Assembly: GCF_014649395.1 (NCBI RefSeq)
Contig: NZ_BMSY01000017.1
Coordinates: 1-64,000 of the forward strand
Source: Streptomyces aureoverticillatus
GTDB lineage: Bacteria > Actinomycetota > Actinomycetes > Streptomycetales > Streptomycetaceae
Direction: 5' to 3'
DNA length: 64,000 bases
Shown here: in pieces, positions 15,649 to 23,660 of the stretch
How the letters are laid out: every line of letters begins with the position of its first letter
Position numbering within the stretch: the first letter of the stretch is position 1
Program-made: the position numbers and the translations under genes
Notes under the pieces: generated by a model
The model's input: the letters and a program-made list of their open reading frames with translations, nothing else
The model's database searches: none
Told to the model about the DNA's origin: nothing

Positions 15649-17775
15649 TTGGCCCGTCAGTTGTCCCGCCGGAAGTTCGTCGTCTACTCGCTCGCGGCGT
15701 CCACGTTGACCGTCGCCGCGCCGCTCGGCTGTGACGGGTCGAAGGCGGAGGGCGCCGAACCCGCCGTGCCGGCGAGCCGCCGCCCGTCCGAGGTCCTGGC
15801 ACGGGGCACCGACGAAGAGATGCTGGTCCTCGAGGTCACCGCCGCCAACAAGGTCGTCGTGCGGCTGCCGCGCGTCGAGGTCGGCCAGGGCATCACGACC
15901 GCGGCCGCCATGCTGATCGCCGAGGAACTGGACGCCCGGCTCGTCGACGTCCACATCCCGCTCGCCGACGCCCGCGCCAAGGGCAATCAGTACACCGGCG
16001 GTTCGAACTCGGTCAGTTCGCTCTACGGTCCCGCCCGTGAGCTGGCCGCCCTGGCGCGTGCCAAGCTCGTGACCGCGGCCGCCCGGCGCTGGCACCTGCC
16101 CGCGCGGACCCTGCGTACCAAGGACACGAGGGTGTTCGCTCCGGACGGGCGGTCCGCCACCTTCGGTTCGCTGACCGCGAGCGCCGCCCGGATCCGGCGG
16201 CCGGACGTGCCGAGCAGGCCCAAGCCGGCGTCGCGGCACCGGGTGATCGGGCGGCCGACGACGCGGATCGACGCGCGGGACATCGTCACCGGCAAGGCCA
16301 CGTACGCCGGCGACCTGGCGGTGGCCGGGGCGAAGCCGACCGTGGTGGCGCGGCCGCCGACGCTCGGCGGGAAGGTCGTCTCGGTCGACGACCGGGCGGC
16401 GCGGGCGATGCCGGGGGTCCACGCGGTCGTCAGGATCGCCGGCGGGGTCGCCGTGGTGGCCGAGTCCTTCCATCACGCCTTCAAGGCCAAGGACGCGTTG
16501 CGGATCAAGTGGGCTCCCGGCCCGCTGGCGTCCTTGTCGGACGCCGCGATCCGCTCGCGGCTGCGGGCGGCCGTGCCCCGCCTCGGCAGACCGCCGCGCG
16601 GATCGGCGCAGACGCAGGGCGAGTTCGAGTTCGCCTTCGTCAGCCACGCGCCGATGGAGGTCCTGACCGCTGTGGCGGACGTACGCGCCGATCGTGCCGA
16701 GATCTGGTTCTCCTCCCAGACGCCGATGGACGCGCGGGTGAGCATCGCCTCGGCGGTGGGGCTGCCCAAGGCCAAGGTCAAGGTCCATGTCCTGCGCGGC
16801 GGCGGCTCGTTCGGCCGGCGCCTGAACTACGACGCCGCCGTCGAGGCGGCCCTGATCTCGAAGGCGGCGCGCCGGCCGGTCAAGCTGATGTGGAGCCGCG
16901 GCGACGACATCCGGCACGGCCGGATGCGCCCGGCCAGTCACCACCGGATCCGGGCCAGCCACGCACGGGGCAGGGTGGTGGCCTTCGCCCACTCGGCGGC
17001 CTCGGTGAGCGAGTCCGACGAGCTGTCGGGGGCATCCGCTCAGGGTCGTGCGGGCTCCGTCGGCGCGCGTACCGCGAGTCCGCTTCCCAGCGACCACGGC
17101 CTGTACAACTTCGGTCGTGTGTCCGGGACTTCGGGCTCGGTGGAGCTGGCGATGCCGCTGGGCGCGTGGCGGTCGGTGGACTCCGGGACGATGCGGACCG
17201 CGGAGGAGATCATCGTCGACGAGGTGGCCGAGGCCCTGGGCAAGGACCCGGTCGCGTTCCGGCGTACGACCCTCAGGGGCAAGGCCGTCAGAGCCGTGCT
17301 CGACAAGGTCGCGACCGCCGGGAAGTGGGGCCGCGCCATGCCCGCCGGGCAGGCGCAGGGGGTCGCCGTCCACGAGGAGTACGGCTCGTGTGTGGCCTGC
17401 CTGGTCGAGCTCGACGCCACCGACCCGAAGAACCCGCGGGTGACCAAGGTCGTGATGGCGGCCGACGTAGGAACAGCCGTCAACCCACGCGGACTTGAGG
17501 CCCAGCTCATGGGGACCGCGATCGACGGCATCTCCACCGTGCTGCAAGCAGGCATCCACATCGACCGGGGCGCCGTCCGCGAAAGCAGCTACGCCGACTT
17601 CCACTACGCCCGGCAGCGGCACGCCCCCCTGCGCTTCGAGGCGCACCTCATGCCGTCCCGTCGAGAGCCGGGCGGTGCCGGGGAACTCGGCGTTCCGGCC
17701 GCGGCCGGCGCCGTCGCCAATGCCTACGCCCGGGCGACCGGTTCCCAGCCCCGTCGCTTCCCCCTCAACTTCTGA
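15649..17775 (+). CDS. Molybdopterin-dependent oxidoreductase, IorB-type large subunit
   Basis: Large subunit (708 residues) of a xanthine-oxidase-family hydroxylase, closest in layout to isoquinoline 1-oxidoreductase IorB. A Tat signal is visible at the N-terminus (LSRRKFVVYSLAAST, with twin Arg) followed by AAPLGCDG, which resembles a lipobox, so the complex is probably exported and perhaps lipid-anchored. Molybdopterin blocks include VEVGQGITTAAAMLIAEEL, HVLRGGGSFGRRLNYDAAVE and the C-terminal GGAGELGVPAAAGAVANAYA with the expected active-site Glu. The start is TTG at 15649, justified by GGAGAGGAG. The 2Fe-2S partner follows at 17813. The substrate (N-heterocycle or aldehyde) cannot be told. 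Confidence 0.88.
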   Translation: MARQLSRRKFVVYSLAASTLTVAAPLGCDGSKAEGAEPAVPASRRPSEVLARGTDEEMLVLEVTAANKVVVRLPRVEVGQGITTAAAMLIAEELDARLVDVHIPLADARAKGNQYTGGSNSVSSLYGPARELAALARAKLVTAAARRWHLPARTLRTKDTRVFAPDGRSATFGSLTASAARIRRPDVPSRPKPASRHRVIGRPTTRIDARDIVTGKATYAGDLAVAGAKPTVVARPPTLGGKVVSVDDRAARAMPGVHAVVRIAGGVAVVAESFHHAFKAKDALRIKWAPGPLASLSDAAIRSRLRAAVPRLGRPPRGSAQTQGEFEFAFVSHAPMEVLTAVADVRADRAEIWFSSQTPMDARVSIASAVGLPKAKVKVHVLRGGGSFGRRLNYDAAVEAALISKAARRPVKLMWSRGDDIRHGRMRPASHHRIRASHARGRVVAFAHSAASVSESDELSGASAQGRAGSVGARTASPLPSDHGLYNFGRVSGTSGSVELAMPLGAWRSVDSGTMRTAEEIIVDEVAEALGKDPVAFRRTTLRGKAVRAVLDKVATAGKWGRAMPAGQAQGVAVHEEYGSCVACLVELDATDPKNPRVTKVVMAADVGTAVNPRGLEAQLMGTAIDGISTVLQAGIHIDRGAVRESSYADFHYARQRHAPLRFEAHLMPSRREPGGAGELGVPAAAGAVANAYARATGSQPRRFPLNF

Positions 17776-17812
17776 AACCCCCGAAACTTCTGAAGCCTCC
17801 GAGAAGGTGCCG

Positions 17813-18268
17813 ATGCCGTCCTACTCCTTCGTCCTCAACGGGAAGCCGGTCACCGTCGAGGCCCCGCCCGACATGCCGCTGCTGTGGGTGCTGCGCGATC
17901 TGCTGCACGTCACCGGCCCCAAGTACGGCTGCGGCGTGGGCGTCTGCCGCGCCTGTACGAGCCATCTGGACGGCGATGAGATCCAGCCCTGCGTCGTCCC
18001 GGTGGCCGACTGCACGGGCCGCGAGGTCACCACGATCGAAGGCCTGGCCGACGGCGACAAGCTGCACCCCGTGCAGGAGGCATGGCTCGACCAGGACGTG
18101 GCACAGTGCGGCTTCTGCCAGCCGGGGCAGATCATGGCCGCGGCGGCCCTGCTGAAGAAGACCACCCGGCCGACCGACGCCGACATCGACCGGATCGAGA
18201 ACGTGTGCCGCTGCGGTACCTACTGCCGGATCCGCGAAGCAATCAAGAAGGCCTCGCAGAACATCTGA
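17813..18268 (+). CDS. 2Fe-2S subunit of molybdenum hydroxylase, IorA-type
   Basis: Small electron-transfer subunit (151 residues) with two 2Fe-2S clusters. The plant-type ferredoxin domain has Cys40, Cys45, Cys48 and Cys60 (YGCGVGVCRACTSHLDG). The all-helical C-terminal domain has Cys99, Cys102, Cys132 and Cys134 (QCGFCQPGQIMAA and NVCRCGTYCRIREAI). It has no signal sequence and would be co-exported with the Tat-signal-bearing large subunit 37 bp upstream. There is no separate FAD subunit, consistent with the IorAB type that passes electrons to the respiratory chain rather than NAD. A hairpin at 18319 ends the unit. Confidence 0.92.
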   Translation: MPSYSFVLNGKPVTVEAPPDMPLLWVLRDLLHVTGPKYGCGVGVCRACTSHLDGDEIQPCVVPVADCTGREVTTIEGLADGDKLHPVQEAWLDQDVAQCGFCQPGQIMAAAALLKKTTRPTDADIDRIENVCRCGTYCRIREAIKKASQNI

Positions 18269-18318
18269 CGACAGGCAGGGCGCGCTGAGCAGGGCGTCGC
18301 GCCGTCGAGCCTGCCCCA

Positions 18319-18344
18319 CCCCGCGCCGGATGCCGGGCGCGGGG
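18319..18344 (+). terminator. Hairpin after the molybdenum hydroxylase operon
   Basis: CCCCGCGCC (18319-18327) pairs with GGCGCGGGG (18336-18344) across an 8-nt loop, 50 bp after the stop at 18268. Confidence 0.6.
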
Positions 18345-18443
18345 CGTCTGCGTCGCGCGCCGGGACGCACGCCGGTTGCCGCTGATGGCGCGGGGGCGGA
18401 CGCTGGGTGCACTCTCCGCTCAATCCGCTCATGGGGGTTGTCC

Positions 18444-18914
18444 ATGCCAAGCGGCGTGATGAAGTGCTTCGATCCTGACCGTGGCGTGGGCGTCATCGCC
18501 CTGGAGGACGGAGGCGAGGTGGCCGCTCACCCCTCGGCGGTCCACGGCGACGCCGAGCGCATGCCGGTCGAGGGCGAACGCGTGTGCTTCGACCTCACCC
18601 GGGACGACCTGGGGGTGCGCGCCGACAACATCCGCCGTGCGGACCCGGGGTGCTGTGCGCCGGCGGAGGGATCGGGCGGTAGGGCCCTCGGGGCGGTGGG
18701 CGAGTTTCTGCTGCGTGTGCTGGTGCGAGTCGGTTTCCTGTGTGGGCGCGCGTCCCGGCCAACAGCCCTCGACGGCCGGCGTGCGGCCGCTGAGGGCAAG
18801 GCACGTCGGGTGGATGACGCTGACGCCTGCCCGTGGTGCGTGAAGTTGCGGGAGGCCGGCGCCCGGGATGCGCCCACCACGGTTGTGGGAATCCACTGGG
18901 AGCCGCCTGCTTAG
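18444..18914 (+). CDS. Cold-shock-domain-like protein with CxxC tail
   Basis: A 156-residue protein whose first 65 residues are a diverged cold-shock domain: VMKCFDPDRGVGVIALEDGG, then VAAHPSAVHGD and PVEGERVCFDLTRDDLGVRA, matching the order of RNP1, RNP2-like and loop elements, although the aromatic residues of RNP1 are mostly replaced. The rest is Arg/Ala-rich linker and ends with ADACPWCVKLREAG, a CxxC that could bind metal or be redox-active. Canonical Streptomyces Csp proteins are about 67 residues, so the 90-residue extension is unusual. The ATG at 18444 follows a weak GGGGG site. Confidence 0.65.
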   Translation: MPSGVMKCFDPDRGVGVIALEDGGEVAAHPSAVHGDAERMPVEGERVCFDLTRDDLGVRADNIRRADPGCCAPAEGSGGRALGAVGEFLLRVLVRVGFLCGRASRPTALDGRRAAAEGKARRVDDADACPWCVKLREAGARDAPTTVVGIHWEPPA

Positions 18915-18923
18915 CTGCAGGGC

Positions 18924-20267
18924 GTGGTCGTAGAGGGGCGCGGCAAGAGGTCCACCGCCGAGAAGGCCAGCCAAACGGTGCCCAGCAGCCTCCCGACCGG
19001 CTGTGTGCTCGCCGGCGGCATCCGGCGGCGCGGTGCACCGTCGGCCCAGTCCATCGCGATCATGGGCAGCCGGTTGCCGGGCGTGGAAGCCGCCTTGATC
19101 CGAGTCGAAGGGCGCCTGGACCTGCGGCGCTCGCGCCTGGGAAGCTGCTCTGTCTCGCCCTTCCACCGCAGGGTCACCGCCTTGTCGCTCATCAACGCCC
19201 AGGTGAGCGGAGCCGTGAGCCTCAACGGCGCCGAGATCACCGCATCCGGGGAATGGGCGGTGTCCGCGGGCGGGCTGGTCGCGGAGGGCGGCGTCTACTG
19301 CCAGGACGGATTCGTCGCGCACGGAGAAGTCCGTCTCATGGGGGCACAGTTGCCGGGCGGACTGCACATGCGGGGCGTGCTGCTGGAACGCCCCGGCCCG
19401 CGCGGGGTGGCGCTCGCCCTGGACAACGCGGTGGCCTCGCGGCTCGACTTCTCCGACGGGTTCATCGCGAACGGGACCGTGCGCCTGCGGGGTGCCCAGA
19501 TCGCTGACCTGACCTTTGAAGGAGCCGTCCTGAACGGGCCGCCCGACGGCCACGGCCCGTCCTTGGTCGCCCTGCTGATGCAGGCCGTCGACTTCGACTT
19601 CACCCTCGCCCGGCCGCCGTCCGGCAGCGTGGACCTGCGGGGCGCGCAGGTGTCCTACCTCCACGACAGCGATGGGAGTTGGCCGACCGTGGTGGAGTTG
19701 GACGGCTTCGTCTACGGCTCCATCAAGGTGGACGAGGAGGGTGAGCGGCGCGAGGCGGTGGGGCGGCGGGACTCCGTGGCCCGCCGCGTGGCGTGGATAC
19801 GACGCAGCCCGGGCTACAGCCCCCAGCCCTATGAGCAGTTGGCGAGTTGGTACCGGAGGGCCGGGCACGACGACGAGGCCCGCCGCGTACTCCTGGCCAA
19901 ACAGCGCCATCGGCGTCGAACTCTGCCCCCGGCCGCGCGCGTGTGGGGACACCTGCTCGACGTGACCGTCGGCTATGGCTACCGCCCCTGGCTGGCCGGC
20001 GTCTGGCTCCTCGCGCTGACCCTGCTGGGCACGCTGTCCTTCGGCACGCACTCCCCCACCCCCGTCAAAACAGGCGAAGGCGCCCCGTTCCAGCCCCTCG
20101 TCTACACGCTCGACCTGTTGATCCCCATCGGTGGCCTGGGCCAGCGCACGGCCTGGTACTGGCCGAACGGCATCCTCCAGTGGCTGGCCTACCTGCTGAT
20201 CGCCTTCGGCTGGGTACTGACGACGGCCGTCATCGCGGGCCTCACCCGCACCCTGCAGAAGAACTAG
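18924..20267 (+). CDS. Membrane protein with pentapeptide-like repeats, N-terminus shortened
   Basis: A 447-residue protein of a Streptomyces family often labelled membrane-associated oxidoreductase without real evidence. Residues about 45-280 are beta-helix-type repeats (LSLINAQVSGAVSLNGAEIT, EVRLMGAQLPGGLHMRGVLL, TVRLRGAQIADLTFEGAVL). A helical segment, YSPQPYEQLASWYRRAGHDD, follows, and then two or three membrane helices (GVWLLALTLLGTLSF; LQWLAYLLIAFGWVLTTAVI). The first 45 residues do not look like the family, and homologues as I recall them carry 100 or more extra N-terminal residues. The 5' end may therefore be replaced or truncated. The GTG at 18924 has only a weak ribosome site. Confidence 0.6.
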   Translation: MVVEGRGKRSTAEKASQTVPSSLPTGCVLAGGIRRRGAPSAQSIAIMGSRLPGVEAALIRVEGRLDLRRSRLGSCSVSPFHRRVTALSLINAQVSGAVSLNGAEITASGEWAVSAGGLVAEGGVYCQDGFVAHGEVRLMGAQLPGGLHMRGVLLERPGPRGVALALDNAVASRLDFSDGFIANGTVRLRGAQIADLTFEGAVLNGPPDGHGPSLVALLMQAVDFDFTLARPPSGSVDLRGAQVSYLHDSDGSWPTVVELDGFVYGSIKVDEEGERREAVGRRDSVARRVAWIRRSPGYSPQPYEQLASWYRRAGHDDEARRVLLAKQRHRRRTLPPAARVWGHLLDVTVGYGYRPWLAGVWLLALTLLGTLSFGTHSPTPVKTGEGAPFQPLVYTLDLLIPIGGLGQRTAWYWPNGILQWLAYLLIAFGWVLTTAVIAGLTRTLQKN

Positions 20268-20363
20268 CGACCGGCGAGGACGCCTTGGCCGTGCCGTGCC
20301 GCCGCTGTTTTGTTCACGTGGGCGATGCCTTGATCGGTGAACGGCTGCTGCGCGGGCGTCGGG

Positions 20364-20950
20364 TCATGCCCGCCGTCGGCAGGCCTTCGCGGACAGAGCG
20401 AGGAGCGGCTCGTCGATCGCCGTGCCGTCGGGGGCGACCGGCCGGTTGTCGACGTACACCGCCTCGATGCCCCGGTGTACACCGCCTCGATGCCCCGGTC
20501 CGTCGCCCAGCGGGTGACCACGTCCACGGCTGCCGCCGTGAGCTCGACGGCCAGGACCTCCGCGCTCCGCGCCGGCCGCTCCTCCAGGTCGAGGAGGAGT
20601 TGTCGGCGGTCCGCCAGCGCGTGGCTGACGCCGGTCACGTGCGCACCGTGGGCGTCCGCGAGATGCCGTTCCAGGATGTCGCCGTACCGCCTGTCCGCCG
20701 TCGTGGCCAGCCACACGGGCTTGCCTGCCACGTCGCCGAGGGGGTGGGGGCGGAGGAAGCCGCCGCCTGCCCGCCAGGTCCCCACCGTGGGCACGCCCGC
20801 GACCAGAGCGTCCTCGATGTAGTCGCCGGCCGCGTGCCGGCCCCCCGCGCCACCCAGTCGAGCAGCGCCGCCTGGAGCAACTCCGTTGCCGGTGCGATGA
20901 CTTGGGGCTCGGCGGGTCCACCGCGGCTCATCGCGACGATGACCGGATGG
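20364..20950 (-). pseudogene. Remnant of cyclic 2,3-diphosphoglycerate synthetase-like gene
   Basis: The C-terminal part of a cPGS-type protein is readable only by joining three frames: SHPVIVAMSRGGPAEPQVIA from 20950, then GRHAAGDYIEDALVAGVPTV through ATDRGIEAVY, then VDNRPVAPDGTAIDEPLLAL to the stop at 20364. The first break is at a run of six G on the minus strand (one base short). The second is caused by an exact 23-bp tandem duplication at 20454-20499. An in-frame stop lies just before 20950, and the N-terminal half of the roughly 450-residue family is absent. It is therefore a 3' fragment with two frameshifts, clearly non-functional. Confidence 0.75.
20454..20499. repeat. Exact 23-bp tandem duplication
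   Basis: Two identical 23-bp units, 20454-20476 and 20477-20499, each beginning GTACACCGCCTCG and ending CCCCGGT. Because 23 is not a multiple of 3 the duplication shifts the frame of the cPGS-like remnant. Perfect identity suggests a recent event. Confidence 0.9.
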
Positions 20951-21171
20951 CTGTCACCTCTTCAGGGACCACGAATGCGTGGACGTACTGGGGTGCCGCG
21001 CGGCCCGCGTGCCCATCGGAGGGAACACGAGGGCCTATCGCCCCCAGGCCTAGGTCCACAGCCCTCGTCCCGGGCGCACCGGAGACCCTCCGGAAACCCT
21101 CCGGAAGTCCGATGCCGCCGTCCGGGGGCGGGAGCCATCCTGCCGGTGGCCACCTGACAAAGGAGCGCATC

Positions 21172-21690
21172 ATGTCGTACCCGGAGCACCTCGCATACCC
21201 GGAGCCCCGCTACCACGGCGACAAGGGCGAAGTGAACGCGTCCTTCCGCCCGGCCGGCACCCCGCCGGACATCTCCTCGCCCGGCGGCTCCACTCACCAC
21301 CTCGCCACCCATGAGTCGACCGGCGGCGCATTCGGCCTGTACAAGGTGGAGTTGGGAGCGCGGTCCGCCGGAGCCAAGACCCACTTCCACAAGGCCATGT
21401 CGGAGTCCTTCTACATTCTCTCCGGCGAACTGGAGCTCTACAACGGCGAGAAGTGGGTCACCGGCCGCGAGGGCGACTTCCTGTACGTGCCGGTCGGCGG
21501 CCTGCACGCGTTCAAGAACGTGACCGACGAGCCCATGTCCATGCTGTTGCTCTTCTCGCCGGGCGCCCCGCGCGAGGAATACTTCGAGCGGGTCGCGGAG
21601 ATGTCGCAGCGCGGCAGCGAGGAACTCAAGCAGTTCCGCATCCGGCACGACAGCTATTTCACAGAGGACTTCGAGCCGGGGGCGGAGTAG
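21172..21690 (+). CDS. Cupin-domain protein
   Basis: A 172-residue single-domain cupin. Cupin motif 1 is visible as KTHFHKAMSESFYILSGELE (two His and a Glu as likely metal ligands) and motif 2 as GDFLYVPVGGLHAFKNVTDE (the third His). After the barrel comes a helical tail, EEYFERVAEMSQRGSEELKQ, ending HDSYFTEDFE. The ATG at 21172 is preceded by AAAGGAG. It stands alone between a pseudogene and the carrier-protein gene. Members serve as dioxygenases, isomerases or sensors; no specific function can be assigned. Confidence 0.85.
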   Translation: MSYPEHLAYPEPRYHGDKGEVNASFRPAGTPPDISSPGGSTHHLATHESTGGAFGLYKVELGARSAGAKTHFHKAMSESFYILSGELELYNGEKWVTGREGDFLYVPVGGLHAFKNVTDEPMSMLLLFSPGAPREEYFERVAEMSQRGSEELKQFRIRHDSYFTEDFEPGAE

Positions 21691-21996
21691 CGCCGACCGG
21701 ACTGGACCCCCTCCCCACCTCCGTGTTGCCGATGGGTAGTTGGGGATGGGTACGGCAGCCTGGAACGGGGCGCAGGGCGCGCCGGCCGCCGACACACGCA
21801 GTGGCAGCACGGCGTGGGCAGCACGGCGTGGCCGCACCACGACATCGCGGGCAGCGGGTGGCGGCTCTCGGCGGGCGGCAACAGGGGGTTCCTGCTGCAC
21901 GACGGCGAGGTCACGGCCAGCCCGTGCTCTGACGGCGTGACCGTCACACACGTGGACGGCCTGGTCCTCACCCGCTCAGTGTTCGAGCACGGCGTC
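21691..21996. other. Gene-poor stretch with a possible gene fragment
   Basis: 306 bp with no complete gene. One plus frame from the GTG at 21814 reads HHDIAGSGWRLSAGGNRGFL and LTRSVFEHGVLAAADP, which looks protein-like but has no start signal, runs into the 3' end of the opposite gene and matches nothing I know. An exact 14-bp tandem duplication (GGCAGCACGGCGTG) lies at 21803-21830. Confidence 0.5.
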
Positions 21997-22830
21997 TTAG
22001 CCGCCGCCGACCCGAAGTGCCGCCAGATGACCCGAGACCTGCCGCAGGGTCTGATCCCACACCCCGAAGAACCAGCTCCCCTCTAGAACAAGCCCGTGCT
22101 CCCGGCGAAGGAATTGCACCAACTCCACGGCCGACAGGGAGTCCAGCCCATTCGCCCCGAGCGTCGCGTCCACATCGATGTCGGTTCGTGGTTTGCCGAG
22201 TGCGTCGGCCATCCCGTCAAGGAGCCAGGACAGCTCTTCGGTGGAGTCTCGTGCTGATACGCGCTCGGGGGCCGGCGGCGCTGGCCTCGGATCGCCGTCC
22301 AGAACGCTCCTCGCCGCCGAAGCGAAGTCCATCAGTGCCCTTCGAACTCCGACCCTCTGCTCTCCACAAATGGCTTGGTACGCGGCGATGCTGTCGTCGC
22401 TTGTTCCTGCGGGCCTCGTCACAACAGCCGTCATTGCCGTATGGAAAAGAACCAGTCCGTCTTCCACACGTTTCGCGGGTTCAAGGATGGAGGGCGGACC
22501 CTCGACGAAGACCGTGGCGGTGGCGAGCCGTACGGCGTTGATGAGCGGTTTGGCCTCTTCCAGGCGCGCCACGAGTCGATCTCGGCTCTGTGCCGAGTGC
22601 TGACGCCGCAGGGCGCTGAAGAGGGACCCGAGTTCGTCGCGGGCCTCCGCCCCAGCACTCAGCAGAGCGCCGTACGTATCACGCCGCAGTTGGCGTCGCC
22701 ACTGCTCCTGTTGACCTGCTGCCTGGATGGAGGTCTGTCGGCGCCCTGCCCAAGCAGCGACGACGGCAGCCCCGGTCGCGCCAACCGACCCCACAGCCGC
22801 CCCGACGACAGCCACCCACGCCTGGTCCAT
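21997..22830 (-). CDS. Membrane-anchored acyl/peptidyl carrier-domain protein
   Basis: A 277-residue protein of unusual build. Residues 4-29 (AWVAVVGAAVGSVGATGAAV then VAAWAG) form one membrane helix. Residues 40-180 are a charged helical region of the kind seen in many Streptomyces orphan proteins (QEQWRRQLRRDTYGALLSAG). Residues about 196-272 are a carrier-protein domain: WLLDGMADALGKPRTDIDV, then the phosphopantetheine-site motif GLDSLSAVELVQFLRREHGL with Ser231, and a final helix TLRQVSGHLAAL. No NRPS, PKS, acyltransferase or phosphopantetheinyl transferase gene adjoins. The ATG at 22830 is chosen at the start of the helix. Function unknown; a lipid- or amino-acid-loaded membrane carrier is one idea. 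Confidence 0.75.
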   Translation of the reverse strand: MDQAWVAVVGAAVGSVGATGAAVVAAWAGRRQTSIQAAGQQEQWRRQLRRDTYGALLSAGAEARDELGSLFSALRRQHSAQSRDRLVARLEEAKPLINAVRLATATVFVEGPPSILEPAKRVEDGLVLFHTAMTAVVTRPAGTSDDSIAAYQAICGEQRVGVRRALMDFASAARSVLDGDPRPAPPAPERVSARDSTEELSWLLDGMADALGKPRTDIDVDATLGANGLDSLSAVELVQFLRREHGLVLEGSWFFGVWDQTLRQVSGHLAALRVGGG

Positions 22831-22916
22831 GCCCGCAGAGTAGCCGCCACACAACGCCGCCCACGGCACGTAGGCGTCCCAACTGCCGCCTCAGGGACTG
22901 ATGGCATGATCGAGGC

Positions 22917-23606
22917 GTGATCAGTGAACAACCTGGCCGCCCTGGGGCGATGAGGTATGTCCTGTTCGATGTCGACGGCACGTTGATCGATGCCGTCGAC
23001 AACCAGCGCATGGTGTGGCGGACGTGGGCAGTGCGGTACGGGCTGGACCCCGATGAGGTCTACCAAGTGGCGCTGCGTACGCGGCCGTTGGAGACCTTCG
23101 CGCAGGTCGCTCCGGACCAGGACCCTCGGAAGTGCCTGGCCGTACTGCACGACCTGGAGGACGAGGACGTCCGCTCCGGCACCTATGCGGCCTTCGACGG
23201 CGCATCGGAGCTGCTGACTGCTCTGCGGCCCGGGGCCTGGGCGTTGGTGACGTCGAACTATGAGCACCGGGTACGTGGACGTTTCGCACGGACGAGCTTG
23301 TCGGTGCCGAAGGTCGTCGTGGATGCGGCCGCCGTACAGGAAGGCAAACCGTCGCCGGTGCCGTACCTGCAGGCCGCTGCGCGACTTGGTGCCCGACCCG
23401 AGAACTGCCTGGTCATCGAGGACGCCCCATCCGGGGTGCAGTCCGGGCTGCGGGCTGGGATGACGGTGTGGGGCGTCAACACCCCCACGGCGGTGGACGG
23501 CGTGCATCGTCACTTCGGCACCCTGCGCGCAGCGGTCCGCGACATCCTCGCTTTCGCGTCGGGCCCCCCGTCACGGACAGGAGGGATGAGCCCCACAGTG
23601 GAATGA
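22917..23606 (+). CDS. HAD-family hydrolase (phosphatase-like)
   Basis: A 229-residue HAD phosphatase of beta-phosphoglucomutase/phosphoglycolate-phosphatase build. Motif I is YVLFDVDGTLIDAVDNQRMV, followed by a helical cap. Motif II is ALVTSNYEHRVRGRF, the conserved Lys is in VQEGKPSPVPYLQAA, and motif III is CLVIEDAPSGVQSGLRAGMT. GTG at 22917 or ATG at 22950 could start it; both give a full domain, and neither has a strong ribosome site. It is divergent from the carrier-domain gene with 86 bp between starts. The substrate cannot be inferred from context. Confidence 0.85.
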   Translation: MISEQPGRPGAMRYVLFDVDGTLIDAVDNQRMVWRTWAVRYGLDPDEVYQVALRTRPLETFAQVAPDQDPRKCLAVLHDLEDEDVRSGTYAAFDGASELLTALRPGAWALVTSNYEHRVRGRFARTSLSVPKVVVDAAAVQEGKPSPVPYLQAAARLGARPENCLVIEDAPSGVQSGLRAGMTVWGVNTPTAVDGVHRHFGTLRAAVRDILAFASGPPSRTGGMSPTVE

Positions 23607-23660
23607 TCTCGCTGTGGCCGGCAGCATGCCGCACGGACATCAAGTCACGTGAGACAACCT

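Noticed and set aside
15067..17646. 859-codon open frame on the minus strand
   Set aside because: Antisense to the molybdenum hydroxylase large subunit; composition is unlike a real protein.
20264..20794. A 176-residue minus-strand gene starting MPTVGTWRAGG
   Set aside because: It is the middle frame of the damaged cPGS-like remnant running past the 23-bp duplication into unrelated sequence.
21997..22830. Part of an NRPS or PKS cluster
   Set aside because: Only a single carrier domain is present; no adenylation, condensation, ketosynthase or thioesterase gene lies within the window.
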